DNA from: an uncultured Muribaculaceae bacterium
GTDB lineage: Bacteria > Bacteroidota > Bacteroidia > Bacteroidales > Muribaculaceae
Direction: 5' to 3'
Assembly (NCBI GenBank): GCA_944321705.1
Contig: CALUMG010000002.1
Coordinates: 124,001 to 188,000, forward strand
Length of the DNA stretch: 64,000 nt
A program made the translations under genes and the position numbers. Below the pieces are notes generated by a model. The model did no database searches. It saw only the letters and a program-made list of their open reading frames with translations, and had not been told where the DNA came from. Below, piece after piece: positions 8,399 through 17,622 of this stretch. Numbering within the stretch: position 1 is the first letter of the stretch; the number at the start of each line of letters is the position of its first letter.

Positions 8399-9232
8399 CT
8401 ATTTTTCAACTACCGTCCTCTCGCTCGACGGTCTCTTCTCAGGCTTTACAAACAACGCGCTCACCTCATAGAGCATGTAAAGCGGCAAAAAGACCACACA
8501 AAGCGTGAACGGATCGCTCGTCGGTGTTATGACGGCTGCCACTATCAGCAATGCCACGATGGCATGTCGCCTGTATTTGCCGAAAAATTCACGATGCAGG
8601 ACTCCTGCCGCGCCCAATGCCCAAGCCAGCAATGGAAGTTCGAACACTACGCCAAGCATGAAAATCAACATCAAGAAAGTATCCATGTAGGAATCAAGCG
8701 AAATTTGATTCGGCACAAGCTCACTCACTTGATAATCGGCCAAGAAACGCAACGTAACAGGGAAAACAACAAAATACCCTACCGCGACACCTATGAAAAA
8801 CATCACATTTCCCACCACAAATGCCTTTCTTGCTCCGCGCACCTCATTGTCGTACAATGCCGGCTTCACAAAATCCCAAATGAAATACAACATCAACGGG
8901 AAAGAAAAAACCAGCGCGAGCCAAAACGATGCGCTCATGTGTATGAATAACTGCGACGCGAGCTTTATATTTATCAACTCGACATTGAAACCTTCGGTAG
9001 TAAACTGCGGAAGGAATGGAATGCCTTGCGTGATGCGCTCAAACGTCCTGTACAGCCAAAAATCACCTCGGCATGGAGCCAAAATAACCTTGTCGAACAA
9101 CGTCGGCATGGCAAGGAAGAAACCGACGGTGAAAATCACCAGCACACCGATAATCTTTATCAGCGTACTGCGCAGCACGTCAAGATGCTCCCAAAATGAC
9201 ATTTCCCCTTGTTGTCTATCTTGCCCGGACAA
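8399..9232 (-). CDS. tatC: Twin-arginine translocase subunit TatC
   Basis: Integral membrane receptor of the Tat pathway, which exports folded proteins. The protein is 277 residues with six predicted membrane segments. The cytoplasmic N-terminus has the TatC signature MSFWEHLDVLRSTLIK (conserved E.LxELR-like motif), and the later segment includes PLLLYFIWDFVKPAL-like and FELPLLAWALGAAG. tatA lies upstream on the same strand, 170 bases away. The genes are split by a gap, but this tatA-tatC pairing is usual in Bacteroidetes, which lack a separate tatB. Confidence 0.95.
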   Translation of the reverse strand: MSGQDRQQGEMSFWEHLDVLRSTLIKIIGVLVIFTVGFFLAMPTLFDKVILAPCRGDFWLYRTFERITQGIPFLPQFTTEGFNVELINIKLASQLFIHMSASFWLALVFSFPLMLYFIWDFVKPALYDNEVRGARKAFVVGNVMFFIGVAVGYFVVFPVTLRFLADYQVSELVPNQISLDSYMDTFLMLIFMLGVVFELPLLAWALGAAGVLHREFFGKYRRHAIVALLIVAAVITPTSDPFTLCVVFLPLYMLYEVSALFVKPEKRPSSERTVVEK

Positions 9233-9402
9233 TTTGAATTTCCTTATTTTTATCTACCGTGAAAGCATTAAATGCTCTTCCATGCTTTCCCGAAATATGA
9301 TTTTTATTAACTGAACTTGATGAAAACGCTTAGACTTCAAAACTCCCACACGTTGCACACATATCACGAAAACATTGCAACGCGTATTCGTCCGATTGCA
9401 AC

Positions 9403-9633
9403 CTACTTGTTTGGCTGCGTGCTTGAATCTGTCTTGCTTTTATTTTCGTCAGTAGCGGTTTTTATTTCATCATTCACTTCGTTCAGGCCTTGCTTGAAGC
9501 TCTTTACCCCTTTGCCCAACCCTTTCATCAGCTCGGGTATTTTCTTTCCACCGAAAAGCAACAAAATGATGAGGGCAATCAGCAATATCTCGGGCAAACC
9601 CAATGTCCAGCCCAATATAGCAGTAATCATCAT
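9403..9633 (-). CDS. tatA: Twin-arginine translocase subunit TatA/E
   Basis: Pore-forming subunit of the Tat system. One membrane helix ([17 protein letters not shown]), then the TatA hinge [20 protein letters not shown] (amphipathic helix), then an acidic, Lys-rich tail. About 76 residues from the ATG chosen at 9633; the frame is open to an ATG at 9654 (83 residues), but the extra residues do not resemble the family N-terminus. Divergent from fabD. Confidence 0.9.
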   Translation of the reverse strand: MMITAILGWTLGLPEILLIALIILLLFGGKKIPELMKGLGKGVKSFKQGLNEVNDEIKTATDENKSKTDSSTQPNK

Positions 9634-9837
9634 GCAAATGCTACTTGTCACCATATAATAATCATATTAAACTGTTCTCTTTTTCTCCCACAAAAATAAT
9701 CAAAGTTGAATGTTTTACAAAAAAATTCAACATTTTCATTCTTTTCAGCGCGGCCTAATGGTCACGCCCTTGCTTCACATATAACCCATTAAGCAGAGAT
9801 TTTTATCCATAATTATTTTTTACCATCAAAAAATACT

Positions 9838-9845
9838 TACCTTTG
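9838..9845 (+). promoter_or_regulatory. Promoter -7 box of fabD
   Basis: TACCTTTG, exact TAnnTTTG match, 34 bases before the fabD ATG in the tatA/fabD divergent gap. Confidence 0.6.
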
Positions 9846-9879
9846 CACAAGTTTAACATGAACTTAATTTGAAAGAATT

Positions 9880-10758
9880 ATGAAAGCATTCGTTTTCCCC
9901 GGCCAGGGGGCGCAATTCGTTGGCATGGGCAAAGACTTGTACGACAATAATGCCCAAGCACACGAAATGTTTGAAAAAGCCAATGAAATATTGGGATTTC
10001 GCATTACCGATGTAATGTTTGCAGGAACCGAAGAAGAACTAAAACAAACAAAAGTTACTCAACCTGCAATATTCTTGCATTCAGTAATTCTGGCAAAGAC
10101 TCTCGGTGAAGAATTCAACCCCGACATGGTAGCCGGACACTCTTTGGGTGAATTTTCTGCTCTCGTGGCAGCAGGTGCCCTTTCGTTTGAACAAGGATTG
10201 AAACTTGTTGCGACTCGTGCCATGGCTATGCAAAAAGCATGCGAAATCACTCCGTCGACCATGGCAGCCGTACTTGCATTGCCTAACGAAAAAGTTGAAG
10301 AAATTTGCGCTTCAATCGATGATATAGTAGCTCCGGCCAATTACAACTGCCCAGGACAAGTGGTAATTTCTGGTACTGTTTCGGGCGTTGATGCTGCTTG
10401 CCCGAAGATGCTTGAAGCCGGTGCAAAACGTGCTCTCAAATTGAAAGTCGGTGGCGCATTCCACTCTCCATTGATGCAACCTGCTCACGACGAACTTGCA
10501 AAAGCAATCAACGAAGCAGAATTCCACACTCCTATCTGCCCGGTTTACCAAAACGTGGACGCTTTGCCTCACACCGACCCTGAAGAAATCAAGACAAACC
10601 TTATCGCCCAATTGACTGCTCCCGTGAAATGGACCCAAATCATACAAAACATGGTTGCAAACGGACTTACCGAAGTCGTAGAACTCGGCCCTGGCGCAGT
10701 GCTTCAAGGTTTGGTAAAGAAAATTGCTCCCAACGTGGCAACTTCAGGAAAACAATAA
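9880..10758 (+). CDS. fabD: Malonyl-CoA:ACP transacylase
   Basis: Transfers malonyl from CoA to acyl carrier protein, supplying fatty-acid synthesis in the cytoplasm. The protein is 292 residues. GQGAQ near the start, the nucleophile elbow GHSLGE with Ser88, and GGAFHSPLM with catalytic His195 are all present. Stand-alone here, without the fabH/fabG/acp genes that often flank it. A hairpin terminator lies about 65 bases downstream. Confidence 0.95.
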   Translation: MKAFVFPGQGAQFVGMGKDLYDNNAQAHEMFEKANEILGFRITDVMFAGTEEELKQTKVTQPAIFLHSVILAKTLGEEFNPDMVAGHSLGEFSALVAAGALSFEQGLKLVATRAMAMQKACEITPSTMAAVLALPNEKVEEICASIDDIVAPANYNCPGQVVISGTVSGVDAACPKMLEAGAKRALKLKVGGAFHSPLMQPAHDELAKAINEAEFHTPICPVYQNVDALPHTDPEEIKTNLIAQLTAPVKWTQIIQNMVANGLTEVVELGPGAVLQGLVKKIAPNVATSGKQ

Positions 10759-10777
10759 TCCAACGATACATTTTCCT

Positions 10778-10800
10778 CATGACATCATGACGATGTCATG
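10778..10800. repeat. Short perfect inverted repeat after fabD
   Basis: CATGACATC (10778-10786) and GATGTCATG (10792-10800) pair perfectly around a 5-base loop. No T run follows, so it is not a good terminator by itself; it may stabilise the 3' end or be a protein site. Confidence 0.35.
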
Positions 10801-10822
10801 GACTAAATTGATAATATAATGT

Positions 10823-10863
10823 GCGGCACCCGCGATTTAAATCCTTGCGCGGTGCCGCTTTTA
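10823..10863 (+). terminator. Terminator after fabD
   Basis: GCGGCAC(C) at 10823-10830 pairs with GGTGCCGC at 10851-10858, extended by a CGCG/GCGC inner pair, followed by TTTTAT. Confidence 0.75.
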
Positions 10864-10901
10864 TATGTCCTGATGCATTTCATTTTCCATAATTCAAAAA
10901 C

Positions 10902-11177
10902 ATGTTCAAAGTCGTAGCCATAATGTTTGCCGGCATAGCTTGCGGATATCTGTTCCGCAAAGTGCATTTCATGCAAAAGCTCGGCAACACGACATATCCA
11001 ATCATTCTCCTTCTGCTGTTCCTTCTCGGAATCTCCACCGGAGCCAATCAAACCATCATATCACAATCTGGCTCTATAATCTTCCAGGCATTCGTGATAG
11101 CAATGCTTGGAATTGCCGGCAGCATAGCCGGAGCCATTTTAGTCAACAAATTGATATTTAAACGGCGCAAGCAATGA
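10902..11177 (+). CDS. LysO-family transporter, N-terminal half (split gene)
   Basis: A 91-residue membrane protein with three hydrophobic segments (VVAIMFAGIACGYLF; YPIILLLLFLLGI; AFVIAMLGIAGSIAGAILV). It corresponds to the N-terminal part of the lysine exporter LysO (YbjE, DUF340). The next gene starts inside its stop (ATGA at 11174), so the two chains are made together and probably assemble. In Escherichia coli LysO is one polypeptide that exports lysine. A split form is normal in some Bacteroidetes; substrate here is inferred from the family. Confidence 0.75.
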   Translation: MFKVVAIMFAGIACGYLFRKVHFMQKLGNTTYPIILLLLFLLGISTGANQTIISQSGSIIFQAFVIAMLGIAGSIAGAILVNKLIFKRRKQ

Positions 11178-11800
11178 AAGGCAGCATAGTCATAGTAGCA
11201 TTTTTCTTCATAGGATGCCTTGCCGGATATTCCGGATTGTTGCCCGAAACGATAACTGACGGGCATTTTGCCGAATACGTCTTATTTCTTCTCATGTTTG
11301 TAGTTGGCACAACCATAGGCTCTGATTCAAAATTACCGCAAATATTGCGACAGGTTCGCCCGGCGATGCTGCTCGTTCCGGCAGCTACAATAATAGGGAC
11401 TTTGGCATTCTCCATGCTGGCTTCAGTCATTTTCTCGCAATGGAGCATTGGAGAAGTGCTTGCCGTAGGCAGCGGATTTGGCTACTATTCCCTGTCGTCA
11501 ATACTTATCGCGCAAATAAAGGAACCATCCATAGGGATACAGGCTGCCACCCAACTTAGCACAATAGCACTGCTCGCCAATATCATCCGCGAGCTCACGG
11601 CCTTGCTCACGGCACCATGGCTGGTTCGATACTTCGGTCGTCTCGCTCCGATATGCGTCGGAGGTGCTACGACAATCGACACCACCCTGCCTGTGATAAT
11701 CAAATATTCGGGCAAGGAGCTCACATTCATTGCAATCCTTCACGGAATCCTCGTGGATCTCTCCGTTCCGATACTTGTGCCTTTGTTTGCGTCATTGTAA
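11174..11800 (+). CDS. lysO: LysO-family lysine exporter, C-terminal half (split gene)
   Basis: Membrane protein of 208 residues with about five to six hydrophobic segments. Motifs such as FVVGTTIGSD, VGSGFGYYSLSSILI and GGATTIDTTLPVIIKYSG are typical of the DUF340/LysO transport domain. It overlaps the N-terminal half gene by 4 bases. Together they give the length of a full LysO (about 300 residues). Predicted to export lysine or toxic lysine analogues across the inner membrane. Confidence 0.8.
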   Translation: MKGSIVIVAFFFIGCLAGYSGLLPETITDGHFAEYVLFLLMFVVGTTIGSDSKLPQILRQVRPAMLLVPAATIIGTLAFSMLASVIFSQWSIGEVLAVGSGFGYYSLSSILIAQIKEPSIGIQAATQLSTIALLANIIRELTALLTAPWLVRYFGRLAPICVGGATTIDTTLPVIIKYSGKELTFIAILHGILVDLSVPILVPLFASL

Positions 11801-11875
11801 GGCAAAGACTTACCCTCTCCAAAATTTGCATGTGACCCAAAAAGCGTGTATATTAGCACAAAAAACATAACGACA

Positions 11876-12874
11876 ATGCCTTATTTTTCGGTCATCATCC
11901 CAGTATACAACAGGCCCGGTGAAGTAAACGACTTGCTAAAAAGTCTCTCCGAGCAGACATGCAAGGACTTTGAAGTCATAATCGTTGAAGATGGCTCAAC
12001 GGTGCCATGCAAAGAGGCGGTCGACACCTACGCAGGGCAAATAGACATCAAATATTATCATAAAAGCAACGAAGGCCGCAGCATTGCACGCAACTACGGC
12101 ATTGAGCATGCAACAGGCGAATATTTCGTGTTTTTTGACTCCGATTGCGTCATACCTCCACAATACTTCACGACCCTTCATAAAGCATTGGAGACAACCT
12201 ATGTCGACTGCTTCGGCGGTCCCGATGCGGCACACGAATCATTCTCCGACACGCAAAAAGCCATCAACTACTCCATGACATCGTTCTTGACGACAGGAGG
12301 CATACGCGGTGGCAAAATAAAGCTTGAGAAATTCGTGCCTCGCTCATTCAACATGGGATATTCCCGAAAAGTGTGGGAAAAAGTCGGTGGATTCAGGGAA
12401 ATGTTTTCCGAAGACATCGACATGAGCACTCGCATCCGCCAAGCAGGCTTCAGCATAAGCCTGCTGCGTGAAGCGTATGTATATCACAAGCGCCGTGTCA
12501 ATTTCCGGTTGTTCTGCCGGCAGACGTATGTATTCGGCATGTCAAGAATAACATTAAAACTATTGTATCCCGACTCTCTGAAACTCGTGCATTGCTTGCC
12601 TGCGATGTTCGTATTGGGCTCATTGGCAATGATTATTCTTGCCATCTTCGTCACGCCATGGGCCATCACCCCTCTTGCAGCCTACTTGCTTGCTATTTTC
12701 GTGTCGGCAACAATCTCCACTCGCAACTTGAAAATAGGCTTGATGTCGATAGTTGCCAGTTGCATCCAGCTCGGTGCCTACGGCATAGGATTCATTAAAG
12801 CATGGTTCGTCAAAATCCTGTTAGGGAAAGGACGTAACATTGAGGAAGAAATCAAAATGCGCAAAGGCAAGTAA
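11876..12874 (+). CDS. Family 2 glycosyltransferase with C-terminal membrane segments
   Basis: 332 residues from the ATG at 11876; the frame is open 30 bases further up but the GT2 fold begins at MPYFSVIIPVYNRP. Visible motifs are VIIPVYNR, EDGST (nucleotide-binding), DSDCVIPP (DxD metal site) and EDIDMSTRIRQAG (acceptor-site ED). The last 100 residues contain two to three membrane helices, so it acts at the inner membrane on a lipid or surface glycan. radC starts 1 base after its stop. No other polysaccharide genes are adjacent; the product glycan is unknown. Confidence 0.85.
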   Translation: MPYFSVIIPVYNRPGEVNDLLKSLSEQTCKDFEVIIVEDGSTVPCKEAVDTYAGQIDIKYYHKSNEGRSIARNYGIEHATGEYFVFFDSDCVIPPQYFTTLHKALETTYVDCFGGPDAAHESFSDTQKAINYSMTSFLTTGGIRGGKIKLEKFVPRSFNMGYSRKVWEKVGGFREMFSEDIDMSTRIRQAGFSISLLREAYVYHKRRVNFRLFCRQTYVFGMSRITLKLLYPDSLKLVHCLPAMFVLGSLAMIILAIFVTPWAITPLAAYLLAIFVSATISTRNLKIGLMSIVASCIQLGAYGIGFIKAWFVKILLGKGRNIEEEIKMRKGK

Positions 12875-12875
12875 C

Positions 12876-13586
12876 ATGGACGCAAACGACAAAAGACAAA
12901 ATTATACTCGGGCGATAAAAAATCTCGCAGCCGAAGACCGTCCTCGCGAAAGAGCCTTGAAAAACGGAATCAAGTCATTGTCAAATGTCGAACTGCTCGC
13001 AATCCTGCTCGGCAGTGGCACGCGCGGAGAATCGGTGATTGACCTGTGCCAACGCATCCTCAACACATGCGGAAACAAGCTCAATAACATTGCCAAATTA
13101 TCGGTAAAAGACCTCACAAAGCAATTCCGTGGAGTCGGCGAGGCCAAAGCTATTACAATTCTTGCCGCTCTTGAACTCGGCCGCCGATACCGAATGGAAG
13201 AAATGCCACAGCGTCCCCAAGTTACTTCGAGCATAACAGTATATGAATACATAAGAATGGATTTAATCCATCTTCCACATGAGGAATTCTGGCTAATTAC
13301 CCTCGACCATGCCAAACACATCACAGGCAAGTTCCGCATGAGCTCGGGTGGAACCAGCATGACAATCGTCGACACAAAATTGATTCTGAAAACGGCCATC
13401 GACCACCTTGCCGACGGCATAATAATCGTGCACAACCACCCGTCGGGCAACAACCGTCCGAGCCGCAACGATGACGCGATAACCCAAAAACTGCGCAACG
13501 GTTGCAAGGCTCTCGACATTGAAATGGTCGACCACCTCATCGTAAGTGAGACAGGATACTACAGCTACGTCGACGAAGGCCGGTAG
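12876..13586 (+). CDS. radC: RadC/MPN-domain protein
   Basis: 236 residues from the ATG at 12876, just past the glycosyltransferase stop. The N-terminal helical region (ERALKNGIKSLSNVELLAILLGSGTRGESV) is followed by the JAMM/MPN+ metal motif HNHPSGNNRPSRND at about residues 187-200. Despite its name, RadC has no proven role in DNA repair; the JAMM motif suggests a metal-dependent hydrolase. The full motif is intact. Confidence 0.92.
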   Translation: MDANDKRQNYTRAIKNLAAEDRPRERALKNGIKSLSNVELLAILLGSGTRGESVIDLCQRILNTCGNKLNNIAKLSVKDLTKQFRGVGEAKAITILAALELGRRYRMEEMPQRPQVTSSITVYEYIRMDLIHLPHEEFWLITLDHAKHITGKFRMSSGGTSMTIVDTKLILKTAIDHLADGIIIVHNHPSGNNRPSRNDDAITQKLRNGCKALDIEMVDHLIVSETGYYSYVDEGR

Positions 13587-13641
13587 AATTATGCTGAAAA
13601 CATTATCGATTCTTTGCGATTCTATTTATCTCATTCATTCT

Positions 13642-13649
13642 TAAATTTG
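13642..13649 (+). promoter_or_regulatory. Promoter -7 box, candidate for cysK
   Basis: TAAATTTG, exact TAnnTTTG match, 110 bases upstream of cysK in the radC-cysK gap. The leader would be long (about 100 bases); I see no riboswitch in it. Confidence 0.45.
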
Positions 13650-13759
13650 CATAAAAAGGGACCGATAATGCCAATCAACATGAAACAACCATGATATTTT
13701 CAAAATAGTACAGCAAGCTAAAAATTCATCATTTCAAAAAACATAATCTTCGCTCTTTT

Positions 13760-14710
13760 ATGAAAATAGCTAAGAACATAACCGACCTGATAGGCAACAC
13801 GCCAATGCTTGAACTCAACAGGTTCATGGCTGCCACAGGAACAAACACCGGTGCCCGCATACTGGCCAAACTTGAATATTTCAACCCGGCAGGCAGCGTC
13901 AAGGACCGCGTGGGATATGCAATGGTAATCGACGCCGAGAAATCAGGACTGCTGAGACCGGGAGGTACAATAATAGAACCGACGAGCGGAAACACAGGCG
14001 TAGGCATTGCGATGACCGCCGCTGCACGCGGATACAAGGCTGTTTTTACCATGCCCGAAACAATGAGTGCCGAAAGGCGCATGCTTCTCTCGGCTCTTGG
14101 TGCTGAAATTGTCCTCACTCCCGGAGCCGAGGGTATGCAAGGTGCAGTCAACCGTGCTAAAGAAATACAAGCTGCCACACCAAACTCTATAATATTGCAA
14201 CAATTTTCCAATCCGGCAAATCCTGCCGCACACGAAAGAACGACAGCCGAAGAAATATGGCATGACACCGACGGGCAAATCGACATTATTGTTGCCGGGG
14301 TTGGAACAGGAGGAACAATAAGCGGAACAGCACGAGGTCTTAAACGCCACAATCCGGCGATAAAGGCTTTTGCCGTAGAACCGGCATCGTCACCGCTCCT
14401 GTCTAAAGGCACGGCCGGCCCTCATGCCATTCAAGGTATCGGGGCTAATTTTATCCCCGATAATTTCGACAGAGAAATTATTGATGGAATAATATGCGTT
14501 CCTGACGATGACGCAATAAAAACAAGCCGCATGCTTGCCTCCAACGAAGGACTGCTCGTCGGCATTTCATCGGGAGCAGCAGCATGGGCCGCGCTCCAAC
14601 TCGCATGCAAGCAAGAAAACGCAGGAAAGACGATAGTCGTGATTCTCCCCGACACCGGTGAACGTTATTTATCAACTAAACTATACGACTACGAAAACTA
14701 TCCGTTGTAA
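13760..14710 (+). CDS. cysK: Cysteine synthase (O-acetylserine sulfhydrylase)
   Basis: PLP enzyme making cysteine from O-acetylserine and sulfide in the cytoplasm. The protein is 316 residues. The PLP lysine is Lys48 in NPAGSVKDR. Substrate loop TSGNTG, the phosphate-binding GVGTGGTISG, and the C-terminal SSGAAAWA are present. Convergent with dnaB, whose end is only 12 bases away, so no room for a dedicated terminator. Confidence 0.95.
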   Translation: MKIAKNITDLIGNTPMLELNRFMAATGTNTGARILAKLEYFNPAGSVKDRVGYAMVIDAEKSGLLRPGGTIIEPTSGNTGVGIAMTAAARGYKAVFTMPETMSAERRMLLSALGAEIVLTPGAEGMQGAVNRAKEIQAATPNSIILQQFSNPANPAAHERTTAEEIWHDTDGQIDIIVAGVGTGGTISGTARGLKRHNPAIKAFAVEPASSPLLSKGTAGPHAIQGIGANFIPDNFDREIIDGIICVPDDDAIKTSRMLASNEGLLVGISSGAAAWAALQLACKQENAGKTIVVILPDTGERYLSTKLYDYENYPL

Positions 14711-14722
14711 ATCATAGCTACG

Positions 14723-16327
14723 TCAATATGGCGGCTTCATGTCGCCTGCATCCGACATGAAATCAATATTAGATGGCAGGCCGAATGTGTCATTGGATTG
14801 TGGCATAGGCGGTTCTGCCATCTGATTGTCATCATTTGCCGAATCCGATGCCATTCCCCCTCCAAGCTTGGATTCATAAGTGTCTTCGGTGAGGACTATA
14901 TTGTCATTCCAATTCTCAAAACGCGCATATTTGGCCCTGAAGCGCAATTTCACATCTCCGACCGAGCCGCTTCGATGCTTGGCTATGATAAACTCTGCAA
15001 GCCCCCTAATGTCATTGCCGCTTGCATCCTCGCTTGAACGAGTATAATATTCGGGACGGTGGATGAAGCATACGATGTCGGCATCCTGCTCGATTGCTCC
15101 CGATTCACGCAAGTCAGAAAGCTGCGGTCGCTTTCCGTCACGGTTCTCCAGGCTTCGATTCAACTGCGACAATGCTATTACAGGTATCTCAAGTTCCTTT
15201 GCAAGTTGCTTCAACGAACGCGATATGGTACTTACCTCTTGTTCGCGGCTGCCAAACTTCATTCCACTTGCATTCATCAACTGTAAGTAGTCGATGATTA
15301 TCATCTTTATATTATGCTCGCGTACAAGCCGGCGAGCCTTGGTTCTCAATTCAAATATCGACAAGCTCGGAGTATCGTCAATGTACAACGGAGCCGAATA
15401 CAAATTCTTGATGCGACTCATCAACTTATTCCATTCCATAGGAGCAAGTTGTCCGCTCTTGATTTTTTCACCTTCAAGTTCACAAACGTTACTTATCAAA
15501 CGGTTGACAAGCTGTATATTGGACATTTCAAGGGAGAAGATGGCAATTGGGATATTGAAATCTACGGCCATGTTCTTTGCCATCGACAACACCATTGCCG
15601 TCTTTCCCATCGCAGGACGCGCGGCAATGATTATCAAGTCGCTCGACTGCCAACCCGACGTTATCTTGTCAAGGTCATTGAATCCGGTCTGCAAGCCACT
15701 CAATCCCGATTCCCTGTTAGCGGCATCCTCAATCTTCTTTATGGCCTCATTTATTACAGGGTCGATTTGCGTAACATCCTTCTTTACATTGTGCTGAGTT
15801 ATCTCAAACAACCGGCCTTCGGCTTCCTGCAACAAGTCATCTACATCGTTAGTCTGGTCAAAAGCCTTCGACTGTATGGACGAACAAAAGCTTATCAATT
15901 CGCGCGCAAGATATTTTTGCGCCACGATGCGAGCGTGATACTCTACATTGGCAGCCGACGAAACCCGGCTGGTCAACTCCGAAATCTTGACAGGACCGCC
16001 CACTTCATCGAGAGTGCCTTCCAATCGCAACTGCTCTGTCACAGTCAGCATGTCGATAGGACGTTGCATCGCCCCCAGCTGTTGTATCGCCGCATAAATC
16101 TTTTGATTACTTGGATCATAGAAACTTTCAGGCTTAAGCAAGTCGCACACTATCGTGTATGCATCCTTCTCAAGCATCAAAGCTCCAAGCACGGCTTCCT
16201 CAAGTTCGGTATCCATCGGAGGCATGACTCCGAAATCCGATACAATCTGAGGGTCATGTTTCGGTTTACGATTATAATTGCTTGCGTTGCCGCTGCTACG
16301 GTAAGAATATCTATTATCGTCGTCCAT
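14723..16327 (-). CDS. dnaB: Replicative DNA helicase DnaB
   Basis: ATP-driven hexameric helicase that unwinds DNA at the replication fork. 534 residues from the ATG at 16327. Domains: N-terminal DnaB domain (PPMDTELEEAVLGALML) and RecA-like ATPase with Walker A ARPAMGKT (Lys242), Walker B MIIIDYLQLM, and LSQLNRSLENR. The longer frame (start 16426) is unlikely because the TAACTTTG promoter box at 16361-16368 lies within it. The Pro/Asp-rich C-tail (about 40 residues) is typical of Bacteroidetes DnaB. No intein is present at the Walker A or later sites. Confidence 0.96.
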   Translation of the reverse strand: MDDDNRYSYRSSGNASNYNRKPKHDPQIVSDFGVMPPMDTELEEAVLGALMLEKDAYTIVCDLLKPESFYDPSNQKIYAAIQQLGAMQRPIDMLTVTEQLRLEGTLDEVGGPVKISELTSRVSSAANVEYHARIVAQKYLARELISFCSSIQSKAFDQTNDVDDLLQEAEGRLFEITQHNVKKDVTQIDPVINEAIKKIEDAANRESGLSGLQTGFNDLDKITSGWQSSDLIIIAARPAMGKTAMVLSMAKNMAVDFNIPIAIFSLEMSNIQLVNRLISNVCELEGEKIKSGQLAPMEWNKLMSRIKNLYSAPLYIDDTPSLSIFELRTKARRLVREHNIKMIIIDYLQLMNASGMKFGSREQEVSTISRSLKQLAKELEIPVIALSQLNRSLENRDGKRPQLSDLRESGAIEQDADIVCFIHRPEYYTRSSEDASGNDIRGLAEFIIAKHRSGSVGDVKLRFRAKYARFENWNDNIVLTEDTYESKLGGGMASDSANDDNQMAEPPMPQSNDTFGLPSNIDFMSDAGDMKPPY

Positions 16328-16360
16328 AAATGCTCTGTAATTGCGATTGAATTGCAAATG

Positions 16361-16368
16361 CAAAGTTA
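16361..16368 (-). promoter_or_regulatory. Promoter -7 box of dnaB
   Basis: Minus strand TAACTTTG, 34 bases before the chosen dnaB start; it decides the start at 16327 against 16426. Confidence 0.6.
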
Positions 16369-16500
16369 ACCACCATGCACCAAAAAGCAAACAGTAGCAA
16401 CTGTTATTTATGAGAGAAACATGCACCAGACTGTACTACAGGCTCATGTAAAATGTACATTTTTTATGTATGGCTGACGATGCAATTTGAATCGGTTTTT

Positions 16501-16508
16501 TAACTTTG
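16501..16508 (+). promoter_or_regulatory. Promoter -7 box of ispE
   Basis: TAACTTTG, 27 bases before the ATG at 16535. It lies inside the longer open frame that starts at 16487 and so supports the shorter start. Confidence 0.6.
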
Positions 16509-16534
16509 CAACATCAAAGAAATTTTTCATCAAG

Positions 16535-17356
16535 ATGATAACATTCCCAAATGCAAAAATAAACCTCGGGCTCAACATTGTGGGCAAACGCCCAAATGGA
16601 TACCACGATATCGAAACTGTATTCTACCCTATCCAATTGTGCGACGTTCTTGAAATAGTACCGTCCACATCGGGCGACACGACTTTGCACCAGTTGGGGA
16701 AAGGACTCGATTGCCCCCCCGAGAAAAATTTGGTCATGAAAGCCTACCGTCTTTTATGCGACAAAGCCGAATTACCTTGCGTAGACATATACCTATATAA
16801 GAACATCCCCGACGGAGCAGGAATGGGAGGTGGTTCGGCCGACGCATCATTCACGCTAAAGATGCTCAACGAAATGTTCTCGCTCGGGTTCGACTCCGAC
16901 ACACTTGCGACCATTGCTTCCTCGTTAGGAGCCGACTGCCCGTTTTTCATCTACAATACACCCATGTACGCCACCGGAATTGGCGACGTTCTCTCACCAG
17001 CATCAGCCAACCTGAAAGGGAAATTTCTACTAGGTGTGAAACCTCCTGTCTCCGTTCCCACTGCCGAAGCCTATCGAAACGTGGTCCCAACCAAATCAGA
17101 AACAGACATACGAGACATAATCCAATTACCGGTAACTGAATGGAACGGATTGTTGAAAAACGATTTCGAACAAAGTGTATTCTCTGCATTCCCCTTACTT
17201 GCCGACATTAAACGGGAAATACAAGAATCAGGCGCATTATATGCTTCAATGTCGGGTTCGGGAAGTACGATTTTCGGCATATTCGACAATGCCATTTTGG
17301 CAGAAAATGCCAAAGATATGTTCAAAAAATACCGAAATTTTGTCATACCGCTGTAA
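16535..17356 (+). CDS. ispE: 4-diphosphocytidyl-2-C-methyl-D-erythritol kinase
   Basis: GHMP-family kinase that phosphorylates CDP-ME in the MEP isoprenoid pathway. 273 residues from ATG 16535. MITFPNAKINLGLNIVGKRPNGYHD is the family N-terminus (AKINLGL and GYH motifs). The ATP loop GAGMGGGSADA is at about residues 94-104, and SMSGSGSTIFG is the C-terminal motif. Divergent from dnaB across 207 bases with a promoter for each. Confidence 0.95.
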   Translation: MITFPNAKINLGLNIVGKRPNGYHDIETVFYPIQLCDVLEIVPSTSGDTTLHQLGKGLDCPPEKNLVMKAYRLLCDKAELPCVDIYLYKNIPDGAGMGGGSADASFTLKMLNEMFSLGFDSDTLATIASSLGADCPFFIYNTPMYATGIGDVLSPASANLKGKFLLGVKPPVSVPTAEAYRNVVPTKSETDIRDIIQLPVTEWNGLLKNDFEQSVFSAFPLLADIKREIQESGALYASMSGSGSTIFGIFDNAILAENAKDMFKKYRNFVIPL

Positions 17357-17472
17357 CACCCATCGCAATTTAAGCAAGACCCGACAGAACGGGAACAAAC
17401 ATATCCGCATGCTTCGGCAAATACGCCAACGACAAGCAAAACGCATTATTTGTCAACCTGTTGTACATGAAC

Positions 17473-17525
17473 TGCCACCATGCCATCCATAACAGCCAAG
17501 TTGCTTGCATTTGGTGGCATTTTTT
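17473..17525 (+). terminator. Probable terminator between ispE and grpE
   Basis: TGCCACCA (17473-17480) pairs with TGGTGGCA (17512-17519), followed by six T. The loop is long (31 bases) and the site is 117 bases past ispE, so confidence is moderate. Confidence 0.5.
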
Positions 17526-17622
17526 GTGGCATTATGTCGCATGACACAACATGCCACTATAAATCAACTGAATTTTTGGCAGAATTTTTGATAAGGGATT
17601 CTTAATAAGATTACATGACATT

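Noticed and set aside
15314..16369. A long open frame (351 codons) on the plus strand opposite dnaB.
   Set aside because: It is antisense to a clear dnaB coding frame, has no recognisable motif, and arises from codon bias. The same applies to the long plus frame at 30374-31441 opposite the oadA-like gene.
17560..17595. A GG-N10-G(A) pattern upstream of grpE resembling a sigma-54 promoter (TTGGCAGAATTTTTGA).
   Set aside because: The invariant GC at -12 is GA here and most Bacteroidales lack evidence for sigma-54 control of grpE; likely chance in T-rich DNA.
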